Assembly: GCA_005884305.1 (NCBI GenBank)
Contig: VAYL01000215.1
Location: 1 to 5,212, forward strand
Direction of reading: 5' to 3'
Length of the DNA: 5,212 bases
DNA from: Actinomycetota bacterium
GTDB taxonomy: Bacteria > Actinomycetota > Thermoleophilia > Solirubrobacterales > 70-9
Part shown: positions 1 through 5,212 of the stretch, piece after piece
Layout: each line of letters begins with the position of its first letter
How positions within the stretch are numbered: the first letter of the stretch is position 1
Made by a program: the position numbers and the translations under genes
Notes under the pieces: model-generated
Told to the model about the DNA's origin: nothing
The model's input: the letters and a program-made list of their open reading frames with translations, nothing else
Databases searched by the model: none

Positions 1-184
1 CATACGTCGCCGAACCGCAGACGAGCGCCCCGACGCCGTCGTAGAACGCGTCGTAGGTGCCCTTCATCGGTACGGTGTCCGCGCCGTCATAGCTCCCCGC
101 GTAGCCGGTGAGCCACTGGAGGGTGTCGTCGCTCTCGGCGATGAAGCCGTCGAGCGACATCGCGCAGTAGTACTGGGTTCGCAT
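1..184 (-). CDS. Dihydrofolate reductase-like (RibD C-terminal/YyaP-type) protein, N-terminal part, cut by window edge
   Basis: The first 61 codons can be read on the minus strand from ATG at 184-182 to the window edge; the 3' end lies outside. The opening strand and loop, residues 5-16 (YYCAMSLDGFIA), are the hallmark start of the DHFR/RibD-C superfamily, where AMSLDGxIA forms the first strand and nicotinamide-side loop. Trp24 follows, and residues 51-61 (VGALVCGSATY) match the family's 'DALVMGRxTYE' NADPH-binding segment. Most members of this stand-alone group are small cytoplasmic NADPH-dependent reductases of unknown substrate, about 180-220 residues long, and are not the folate enzyme itself. 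The start codon shares one base with the TGA of the upstream methyltransferase (TGATG), which suggests translational coupling in a two-gene operon. There is no independent ribosome binding site. The family call is well supported; the substrate is unknown. Confidence 0.85.
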   Translation of the reverse strand, partial: MRTQYYCAMSLDGFIAESDDTLQWLTGYAGSYDGADTVPMKGTYDAFYDGVGALVCGSATY

Positions 185-1101
185 CACCCCGACTTGCGGG
201 CGGACAGCACCAGGTTGTAGAAGATCGACGGGGGCAGACGGGGCTCGAGCAGGGCCGTGTCGACTCGCTGGAGCGCGATGTAGCCGCGGAAGGCCAGCTC
301 CCGCCAGCGGTAGGGAACCTCGTCCGGCTCCGCCGTGTGCTCGAGCGTGCGAACCGCCCAGCCGTAGACGTTCGCGAGGAGCTCCTCGCCGCCGATGCGG
401 ACCTCCTTGAAGCCGGCGTCAGCGAGCGTGCGGTCGAGCAGCGAGGGCGCGAACGCGTGAACGTCGACCTCGGGCTCGAGCTCGTGACCGTCCCCGTTCT
501 CGGCGGCGTCGGGCTTTCGGGCCGAGGCCCCGAGGGCTAGGCGCCACAGCGGAGCCGCGAGCTGCGCGCCGCGCTTGGGCAGGACCGCCAGGAGGTCGCC
601 GTAGCGGGAGGGCTCGCCGCAGAAGACGATTGCCCCGCCTGGCCGAAGCACGCGAATGAACTCGGATAGGGCCCCGTCCAGGTCGGGGAGGTGGTGGAGC
701 ACAGCGTGCCCGAAGACGAGGTCGAAGCTCTCGTCCTCGAACGGGAGCGTCTCCGCGTCGGTGACCTTGGTCTCGATAGCGAGGCCCAGCCTCCCGGCGG
801 TCGCAGAAAGGGTGGAGAGCATCTCCGGCGAGATGTCGGTGGCGACGAGACGCTCGATCGCGCCGAGCTGGAGGAGGTTCAGCGAGAAGTAGCCGGTTCC
901 AGATCCGATCTCGAGCGCATCGCCGAATGGCTCGGCCCGCCACTCCCCGAGCGCCTTGCCGAATTTGCCCCGCACCTGCTGCTGGCCGGTCGGGCCGAAG
1001 TCGATTCCCCACTTCGAGTCGTACTCGGACGCCGCCGCGTCGTGGTAGCGGACGTTCACGTGCTTGATGTAGTCGGGAGTGAGGGGAGATCTGGCGGGCA
1101 T
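184..1101 (-). CDS. Class I SAM-dependent methyltransferase (Methyltransf_11 type)
   Basis: A complete 305-residue protein. It carries the Rossmann methyltransferase motifs in order: motif I LEIGSGTGYF (63-72) for the SAM glycine loop, the acidic end of strand 2 at VATDIS (86-91), the adenine-contact region around DAETLPF (115-121), strand 4 FDLVFGHAVLHHL (126-138), and LRPGG (152-156) before strand 5. Residues 160-305 form a long C-terminal extension beyond the minimal 150-residue core. It includes a charged low-complexity stretch (about 194-213) and an ending, FYNLVLSARK, typical of larger small-molecule or lipid methyltransferases. There is no signal peptide or membrane segment, so it is probably cytoplasmic. 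The ATG at 1101-1099 was chosen because the conserved N-terminal text (YIKHVNVRYHDAAA) begins shortly after it; no Shine-Dalgarno precedes it. It is followed by a coupled DHFR-like gene and is divergent from the glucan cluster. The substrate cannot be deduced, and a role in glucan methylation is only a possibility from proximity. Confidence 0.9.
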   Translation of the reverse strand: MPARSPLTPDYIKHVNVRYHDAAASEYDSKWGIDFGPTGQQQVRGKFGKALGEWRAEPFGDALEIGSGTGYFSLNLLQLGAIERLVATDISPEMLSTLSATAGRLGLAIETKVTDAETLPFEDESFDLVFGHAVLHHLPDLDGALSEFIRVLRPGGAIVFCGEPSRYGDLLAVLPKRGAQLAAPLWRLALGASARKPDAAENGDGHELEPEVDVHAFAPSLLDRTLADAGFKEVRIGGEELLANVYGWAVRTLEHTAEPDEVPYRWRELAFRGYIALQRVDTALLEPRLPPSIFYNLVLSARKSG

Positions 1102-1114
1102 CGTCAGGCGCGCT

Positions 1115-1178
1115 AGCAGGTAGCAGGTAGCAGGGAGAGACTACGGTCCCGCTTTCTACCTGCTACCTGCCACCTGCT
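1115..1178. repeat. Inverted repeat made of 7-bp tandem units in the divergent intergenic region
   Basis: Three perfect copies of TAGCAGG (1114-1134) are followed by an opposing set of CTACCTG units (1156-1176; the third copy is CCACCTG). The arms 1115-1140 and 1153-1178 pair over 26 positions with two mismatches (1122/1171 and 1135/1158) and one G-T (1139/1154), leaving a 12-base loop. The element fills most of the space between the divergent methyltransferase genes. It starts 13 bases upstream of the minus-strand ATG and ends 38 bases before the preferred plus-strand GTG. It is followed by no T tract and lies between gene starts rather than ends, so a terminator role is unlikely. It could be a dispersed genomic repeat, an operator with heptad spacing or a DNA hairpin site; the sequence alone does not decide between these. 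Confidence 0.85.
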
Positions 1179-1216
1179 CAACCTTGCATCACGTCCAGCA
1201 GAACCAGCCCCCCGGG

Positions 1217-1933
1217 GTGCCGCCGCTCGCGCTGACGGGCGAGCGAACGCTTCCGGACGTGCCCGAAGAGAACTACTGGTTCCGCCGCCACTTGGCGGTT
1301 TATGAGTGGATCGCCCAGCGGGTGCGAGGGCTGCGGGTCGCGGATCTGGCCTGCGGCGAGGGCTACGGGGTCGATGTACTGGCACGCGCTGCGGCGGAGG
1401 CCGTGGGCGTGGACGCGAACCCCGAGGCCCACGAGCATGCCCGGCTTCGCTACCAGCGCCGGAACCTGCGCTTCGAGCGGCGTCTGGTTGAGGAGTTCGA
1501 CGAGCCCTGCGACGCGATCACCTTCCTCCAGACGATCGAGCACGTTGACGACCCGGAGGCGCTGCTGGCGCGGTTCGCCCGGATCGCTCCGATCGCCTAC
1601 ATCTCGACGCCCAACCGCCTGACGCTGGCGCCGCCCGGTGCGGAGAAGTCAGAGAACCCCTGGCACCTTCGCGAGTACACGCTGGCCGAGTATCGCGATC
1701 TGCTTCAGCCGGACTTCGCCCGGGTCGAGATCCTGGGCCTCTTCCACGCCCGCAAGCTGCGCGCCCACGAGCTCGCCCTGCGGATGGGTTGGGACCGCGT
1801 CCACGCCGCACTCGGACTGACCGAGCCGTTTTACTCGCGCTTCGTCCCAGCGGTCTCCGCGTCCGACTTTCGCCTGACCGCGCACGGGGATCTGGATCGC
1901 GCGCTCGATTTCGTCGCCGTCTGCCATGCCTGA
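1217..1933 (+). CDS. SAM-dependent sugar/polysaccharide methyltransferase, Rv3030-like (MGLP cluster type)
   Basis: A protein of 238 residues from GTG 1217. It opens with the signature LTGERTLPDVPEENYWFRRH (6-25), which I associate with the Rv3030 family of methyltransferases. SAM motif I is VADLACGEGYG (41-51), strand 2 ends at GVDAN (64-68), strand 4 is ITFLQTIEHV (101-110), and STPNR (130-134) follows strand 5. The NPWHLREYT segment (147-155) and GLFHARK (174-180) are also family text. The usual LRPGG turn before strand 5 is absent and replaced by a short ARIAPIAYIS. The frame stays open upstream to a TAG at 1121, and a TTG at 1184 would add 11 residues. I prefer GTG 1217 because it places the conserved TGERT near the N-terminus, but neither start has a Shine-Dalgarno. 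The gene overlaps the GH57 gene by 8 bases, so the two are coupled. Inferred role: O-methylation of glucose units in a methylated glucan. Confidence 0.85.
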   Translation: MPPLALTGERTLPDVPEENYWFRRHLAVYEWIAQRVRGLRVADLACGEGYGVDVLARAAAEAVGVDANPEAHEHARLRYQRRNLRFERRLVEEFDEPCDAITFLQTIEHVDDPEALLARFARIAPIAYISTPNRLTLAPPGAEKSENPWHLREYTLAEYRDLLQPDFARVEILGLFHARKLRAHELALRMGWDRVHAALGLTEPFYSRFVPAVSASDFRLTAHGDLDRALDFVAVCHA

Positions 1934-3328
1934 GCGCGAGCCGATCGGCGACCTCGCGATCGTCCTTCACTCCCACATGCCGTACGTCGAGGGCTTCGGC
2001 ACCTATCCGTTCGGGGAAGAGTGGCTATTCGACGCGGTGGCGCGCTCCTACCTGCCGCTGCCGATCAGCTCGAGGCGCCTGGGGTCTCGGAGCGGATGGA
2101 GGAGTTCCTGCGGCGGTTTCGCCTCGGGGCGGCCGAGCGCGACGCCGGCGCGGCTCCAGACGACCTTCGCCCCGCGGCGGACGCGGAGGCGGAGCGCTAC
2201 GGGCGATCTCTTCGCCGGCTCTCGGAGCTGGGCGGCGAGGCGCTGGAGGCCTTTCGCGCCGCAGCCCGCGAGCGCAACGTCGCGTTGATCCCCACCGCTG
2301 CGAGCCACGCCGTTCTTCCGCTTGTGGCGACGACCGCGGGACGCCGCCTTCAGATCGACGCGGCGCTGCGCTCGCACGAAAGGCGGTTCGGCCCCTCTGA
2401 GGGGTTCTGGCTGCCCGAGTGCGCGTACCGCCCAGGGATCGAACGGCTGCTTGCCGAGCGCAACCTGCGCTACTTCTGCGTCGACCAGAGCCGCTACGAG
2501 GAGCCGCTCGACGCCCTGGCTCCCGTGCGGGCGCCGGATGACCTGGTCGCCTTCACGATCGATTGGGAGACGGTGGAGCTGGTCTGGTCCGATCGCGGCT
2601 ATCCGGCCCACGATGCGTATGGGGAATTCCACCGCCTCTCGATGGAGGGGTCCAGGCTCTGGGCCGTCTCCGGCGGCGCTTACGAGCCCGACGCGGCGCT
2701 CGAGCGTGCCTCCCGGGACGCCGAGGACTTCGCCGACCGCGTGGCCGCGCGGCTGGGGCGCTTCCGCTCCGAGCGCGCCCGGCCGGGCCTCGTCATCTTC
2801 GCCGTCGACACCGAGTTCCTCGGCCACTGGTGGTCGGAGGGGCCGGCTTGGCTCGCCGCGGTCTTGCGCGAGGCACCGGCCCACGGCATCCGGCTCGTCA
2901 CGCTCCCCGAGGCGCTCGAGCGCCACGAACCCCAGGCGCGACCGCTGCGGGAGTCGAGCTGGGGAGAGGAGAAGGACCTGCGCACCTGGGATTCCCCGGG
3001 GGTGGTGGATATCGCCTGGGCGGCTCGGCGCCTCGAGCTGCGGCTCGTAGGCGCGCTGGCGGCCGGGGAGCTCCGCGACGACGCCGCCGAGCGCGCCGCG
3101 CGCGAGCTCCTTGCGCTGCAGGCCAGCGATTGGGCGTTCCTGGACCGCCGCGAGCGGGCGGGGGAGTATCCGTTTCAGCGCGCGACGGGTCACGCTCATG
3201 CGCTGCTCGAGGCCATACACTCCGGCGCGCATGGGCCCGCCTCGGGTGCGGCGCGGGCCGACGACATCGACCCCCGCATGCGAAACCTGGCGCCAGATCT
3301 GAGCCTCGCCCCGCTGCTGGAGCCCTAG
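1926..3328 (+). pseudogene. GH57 1,4-alpha-glucan branching enzyme gene (Rv3031-like, DUF1957 region), broken by an internal deletion/frameshift near 2060
   Basis: The gene starts at ATG 1926, inside the end of the methyltransferase gene. Codons 1-45 give GDLAIVLHSHMPYVEGFG and the family-typical PFGEEWLF...RSYLPL, including GH57 conserved region 1 (HSH at 15-17). After CTG 2058-2060 this frame degenerates into arginine/serine-rich noise and ends at 2288. The homologous sequence resumes at GCC 2060 in the frame of 2021 as ADQLEAPGV and runs cleanly to TAG 3326-3328. In relatives a helix and the strand ending in roughly TPVL lie between YLPL and ADQL, about 15-24 residues by memory of family members. 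No frame encodes that text here. The frame relation implies loss of 3k+1 bases, and the junction sits in a CTGCCGCTGCCG repeat. An intact product would be about 480-490 residues. The break could be a genuine mutation or an assembly artefact. Flanking genes are intact. Confidence 0.8.
2021..3328 (+). CDS. GH57 branching enzyme, major C-terminal fragment carrying the catalytic residues
   Basis: This is the open frame holding most of the broken GH57 gene, 435 codons from ATG 2021; only residues 14 onward look homologous. GH57 landmarks in order are: ASHAVLPL (94-101), matching region 2; GFWLPECAYRPG (128-139), where Glu133 is the expected nucleophile; IFAVDTEFLGHWWSEG (259-274), where Asp263 is the expected acid/base; a linker with SSWGEEKDLRTWDS (312-325); and the helical C-terminal domain ELLALQASDWAFL (362-374), characteristic of GH57 branching enzymes. 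Intact enzymes cut alpha-1,4-glucan and re-form the end as an alpha-1,6 branch in the cytoplasm. This fragment lacks region 1 (HSH) and an early core strand, so on its own it would probably be inactive. ATG 2021 is only the first ATG in frame; ATG 2096 is another option. There is no ribosome binding site evidence that either is used, and independent expression is doubtful. Confidence 0.55.
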   Translation: MAIRRGGALLPAAADQLEAPGVSERMEEFLRRFRLGAAERDAGAAPDDLRPAADAEAERYGRSLRRLSELGGEALEAFRAAARERNVALIPTAASHAVLPLVATTAGRRLQIDAALRSHERRFGPSEGFWLPECAYRPGIERLLAERNLRYFCVDQSRYEEPLDALAPVRAPDDLVAFTIDWETVELVWSDRGYPAHDAYGEFHRLSMEGSRLWAVSGGAYEPDAALERASRDAEDFADRVAARLGRFRSERARPGLVIFAVDTEFLGHWWSEGPAWLAAVLREAPAHGIRLVTLPEALERHEPQARPLRESSWGEEKDLRTWDSPGVVDIAWAARRLELRLVGALAAGELRDDAAERAARELLALQASDWAFLDRRERAGEYPFQRATGHAHALLEAIHSGAHGPASGAARADDIDPRMRNLAPDLSLAPLLEP

Positions 3329-3356
3329 GTACCAGTAACCCGATCTGCGCCCAGCC

Positions 3357-4544
3357 GTGACCTCAGTCCTCATCCTGTCCTGGGAGTACCCGCCGCTGAT
3401 CGAGGGCGGCCTCGCCCGGCACGTCCGCAAGCTCTCGGAGGCGCTCGTCGAGTTCGACGTCGACGTGCACGTCCTCACCCGCGGCGGCGAGGAGTCGCCG
3501 GAGGAGGAGATCCTCGCCGGAGTGTCAATCCACCGTGTGCGCGAGCCGGGGCGGCCCACGGACCTCGGCGAGTTCGTCGCCTGGGTGGAGCGGATGAACG
3601 CCGACATGCTCGCCGCCGGGGTCGAGCTCGGCGACCGCTACCGGTTCGACCTCGTCCACGGCCACGACTGGCTCGTGGCGATGGCCTGCGACCACCTGGC
3701 CCGGCGATTCGATTCGCCCCTCGTGACGACGATCCACGCGACCGAGCACGGGCGGCATCAGGGCTGGGTCGATAAGCACCCGCAGTCGCACATCCACGGC
3801 GTGGAGCAGTGGATCGCGAACCGCGCCGATCGGGTGATCGCCTGCTCGTACTACATGCGCGAGCAGATCGCCGACATCTTCGGTGTCGACGATTCCAAGG
3901 TCGCGGTGATTCCCAACGGTATTGACCCCGGCGATCTCCAGCCTCAATCGCAGCCCGAGCTCGAGCGCCTGCGGCTCGAGTTCGCGCAACCCGACGAGAA
4001 GCTCGTGCTCCTGATCGGCCGCCTCGTCTACGAGAAGGGCTTCCAGCTTGCCCTGGAGGCGATGCCCGCCCTGATCGAGCGCCTGCCGCGCACCCGCTTC
4101 CTGGTCGCCGGCTCGGGCACGCACGAGCACGAGCTCCGGCGTCAGGCGGAGGGACTGGGCCTGATGGACCACGGCACATTCCTCGGCTGGATCGGCGACG
4201 ACGTCCTGCACTCGCTCTACCCGATCGCCGACGTGTGCGTGGTCCCGTCGATCTACGAGCCGTTCGGCCTCGTCGCGCTGGAGGCGATGGCGTCGGGATG
4301 CCCGTGCATCGTGGCCGACACCGGGGGCCTGCGGGAGGTCGTGCCCCACGAGGAGGCGGGGCTGCGGTTCCGCGCCCGCGATCCGGAGGCCCTGGTCGAG
4401 GTCGTCGCCCGGGTCCTGTCCGACGACGAGCTGGGCCGCCGGTTGGTCGCCGAGGCGTACGAGCACGTGCGCCGCTTCGACTGGCTAGATGTCGCCGAAC
4501 GAACGGCTGCGCTCTACGGCGAGCTCACGCGCGAGCTGGTCTGA
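3357..4544 (+). CDS. GT4 alpha-1,4-glucan synthase-like glycosyltransferase (Rv3032-like)
   Basis: A complete 395-residue GT-B fold enzyme with a GTG start at 3357, 28 bases after the GH57 stop, with no Shine-Dalgarno. The N-terminal domain opens with LILSWEYPPLIEGGLARHV (5-23), the nucleotide-phosphate glycine loop of glycogen synthase-like GT4 proteins. HGHDW (101-105) and IHATEHGRHQGWV (126-138) follow and are text I associate with the Rv3032 group. The C-terminal domain has GRLVYEKG (221-228; Arg222 and Lys227 contact the donor diphosphate) and the E-x7-E motif EPFGLVALE (Glu301 and Glu309). Family role: transfer of glucose from a nucleotide sugar to the non-reducing end of an alpha-1,4-glucan, used in M. 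tuberculosis for MGLP and glycogen-type glucan. No signal peptide or membrane helix is seen, so it should be cytoplasmic. Position after the methyltransferase and GH57 genes supports the assignment. ADP- versus UDP-glucose preference cannot be read from the sequence. Confidence 0.93.
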   Translation: MTSVLILSWEYPPLIEGGLARHVRKLSEALVEFDVDVHVLTRGGEESPEEEILAGVSIHRVREPGRPTDLGEFVAWVERMNADMLAAGVELGDRYRFDLVHGHDWLVAMACDHLARRFDSPLVTTIHATEHGRHQGWVDKHPQSHIHGVEQWIANRADRVIACSYYMREQIADIFGVDDSKVAVIPNGIDPGDLQPQSQPELERLRLEFAQPDEKLVLLIGRLVYEKGFQLALEAMPALIERLPRTRFLVAGSGTHEHELRRQAEGLGLMDHGTFLGWIGDDVLHSLYPIADVCVVPSIYEPFGLVALEAMASGCPCIVADTGGLREVVPHEEAGLRFRARDPEALVEVVARVLSDDELGRRLVAEAYEHVRRFDWLDVAERTAALYGELTRELV

Positions 4545-4586
4545 GCCCGCCCGATCGCTCCGCTTCGCGCCGAAAGGATCGCGGGC
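4545..4586 (+). terminator. Possible transcription terminator hairpin after the GT4 gene
   Basis: Immediately after the GT4 stop codon, GCCCG (4545-4549) pairs with CGGGC (4582-4586), C4552 pairs with G4581, and GATC 4553-4556 pairs with 4577-4580. This gives a ten-pair stem with a two-base bulge. The 20-base loop contains a smaller CGC-TTC-GCG stem (4561-4569). No T tract follows, so it is not a canonical intrinsic terminator; GC-rich actinobacteria often use such stems without T tracts. A terminator is expected here because the next gene converges. Confidence 0.3.
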
Positions 4587-4619
4587 CCGTGCCCGATCTC
4601 TGACGTGATTCGTTTGCGG

Positions 4620-4673
4620 CGATCGACTGCGGAGTTAAGGGCGCTATAGCACCCCTAAGTCCGCACTCGATTG
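4620..4673. repeat. 54-bp imperfect palindrome between convergent genes; possible bidirectional terminator
   Basis: The arms 4620-4645 and 4648-4673 are complementary at 21 of 26 positions, plus one G-T (4621/4672). The four mismatches are at 4627/4666, 4634/4659, 4638/4655 and 4642/4651. The centre is GCTATAGC (4643-4650), and the best-paired blocks are TGCGGA with TCCGCA (4628-4633/4660-4665). It lies midway in the convergent spacer between the GT4 gene and the acyltransferase, where an element acting on both strands would be expected. Neither side has a T tract. The rest of the 4545-4733 spacer shows no gene or tRNA. A small TGCCG-CTATC-CGGCA stem (4710-4724) sits just past the acyltransferase stop. 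Confidence 0.6.
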
Positions 4674-4733
4674 GAGCGCATGCCCATGTGGGGTATCCCA
4701 GCCCAACGGTGCCGCTATCCGGCAATAAAAGAG

Positions 4734-5212
4734 TCAATGGCGGTCCGTGTCGCCCGGAAAGGACGCCGGCGCCCCCTCCGGCTCCGGGTCGATCGGGTCG
4801 GGCCACCTCAGGTGTTGGGGCGCGTCGCGCATGCGCAGGATCCGCGCAGGCACGCCGCCAACGACGGCATTCGCCGGCACGTCGCGCGTGACCACGGAGT
4901 TCGTCCCGATCACGGCGTTGTCGCCGACCCGCACACCGCGCAGGATGCATGCGCCGTAGCCGATCCACACGTTGGACCCGATGTCGACGTCCCGCTTGTA
5001 GATGCCCTGGACGCGGATCGGGCGCTCGACCTCCGCCGCGCCGTGGTCGAAGTCGATGAACATCGCCCGATCCGCGATCACGCACTGCTCCCCGATCCGC
5101 ACGTGCTGGTAGGCGGAGATCGTGCACTCCTGCCCGAGGACCGTCTTGGGCCCGATGATCACCTCGCCCTCGTGGCAGCGGATCTTGGTCCCGTCGCCGA
5201 CCCAGACGAACC
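4734..5212 (-). CDS. Left-handed beta-helix (hexapeptide repeat) acyltransferase, N-terminus outside the window
   Basis: The minus-strand frame is open from the right edge to TGA at 4736-4734, giving 158 residues. A GTG at 5162-5160 could start translation, but the 16 codons before it (FVWVGDGTKIRCHEGE) are already hexapeptide-repeat sequence, so the true start lies beyond 5212. Hexapeptide turns continue through VIIGPKTVLGQECTI, VRIGEQCVI, VDIGSNVWIGYGACIL and VRVGDNAVIGTNSVV, ending in the VPANAVVGGVPARILR (111-126) cap typical of the maltose/galactoside acetyltransferase and NeuD-like superfamily. His56 in FIDFDHG (51-57) is the probable catalytic base, by position. Such proteins are trimeric and acylate sugar hydroxyls using acyl-CoA. 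The C-terminal tail (136-158) is proline/acid-rich and probably disordered. Its placement, convergent to the GT4 gene, resembles my recollection of Rv3034c near the mycobacterial MGLP genes, so O-acylation of a methylated glucan is a reasonable but unproven role. Confidence 0.88.
   Translation of the reverse strand, partial: FVWVGDGTKIRCHEGEVIIGPKTVLGQECTISAYQHVRIGEQCVIADRAMFIDFDHGAAEVERPIRVQGIYKRDVDIGSNVWIGYGACILRGVRVGDNAVIGTNSVVTRDVPANAVVGGVPARILRMRDAPQHLRWPDPIDPEPEGAPASFPGDTDRH

Noticed and set aside
1114..1178. CRISPR-like array.
   Set aside because: The units are 7 bp, contiguous and without spacers, and the second set is inverted; this does not fit a CRISPR array.
2058..2066. Programmed -1 ribosomal frameshifting joining the two GH57 fragments.
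   Set aside because: A -1 shift here would join YLPL to ADQL, but there is no canonical slippery heptamer, and a conserved core segment would still be missing, so a deletion explains the data better.
2048..3607. A 519-codon open frame on the minus strand spanning the GH57 gene and the start of the GT4 gene.
   Set aside because: It is antisense to clearly homologous protein sequence, crosses a gene boundary and shows no recognisable domain; long antisense frames are expected at this GC content.
3525..4466. A 313-codon minus-strand open frame within the GT4 gene.
   Set aside because: It is a GC-driven shadow of the GT4 frame, whose motifs are intact, and has no family features of its own.
4710..4731. 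TGCCG/CGGCA stem next to an A-rich run (ATAAAA) as an intrinsic terminator for the acyltransferase gene.
   Set aside because: On the minus strand the T-rich run comes before the stem, and on the plus strand the run is A, not T, so the order is wrong for an intrinsic terminator in either direction.

Overview
The window is very GC-rich, with densely packed genes, frequent overlaps, GTG/TTG starts and almost no Shine-Dalgarno sequences. The proteins read like those of a high-GC actinobacterium, and their wording recalls Thermoleophilia (Solirubrobacterales/Gaiellales-like) more than mycobacteria. That taxonomic placement is an inference from remembered family sequences; no search was run.

Layout. 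On the left, two genes run on the minus strand: a class I SAM methyltransferase (184-1101), then the start of a dihydrofolate reductase-like protein (1-184) that leaves the window. Stop and start share one base, so they look like an operon. A short divergent spacer (1102-1216) separates them from a plus-strand cluster and is largely filled by a striking inverted repeat built from 7-bp units. The plus-strand cluster is methyltransferase (1217-1933), GH57 alpha-glucan branching enzyme (1926-3328, broken) and GT4 alpha-glucan synthase-like glycosyltransferase (3357-4544). A 189-bp convergent spacer (4545-4733) holds two dyad-symmetric elements and no gene that I can see. It is followed by a minus-strand hexapeptide-repeat acyltransferase (4734-5212) that runs off the right edge.

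How the genes fit together. The order methyltransferase, GH57 branching enzyme, GT4 glucosyltransferase, with a convergent hexapeptide acyltransferase beyond, mirrors as I recall it the Rv3030-Rv3031-Rv3032 ... Rv3034c cluster of Mycobacterium tuberculosis, which is tied to methylglucose lipopolysaccharide (MGLP) synthesis. The implied pathway is elongation of an alpha-1,4-glucan (GT4), branching (GH57), O-methylation of sugars (methyltransferase) and O-acylation (hexapeptide protein). This suggests a methylated, acylated intracellular glucan in a non-mycobacterial actinobacterium.

The main anomaly is in the GH57 gene. Its first 45 codons and the remaining 422 are in different frames, and a conserved block of roughly 15-24 residues that should lie between them is missing in all three forward frames. 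This points to an internal deletion of 3k+1 bases near 2058-2062, not a single-base error.
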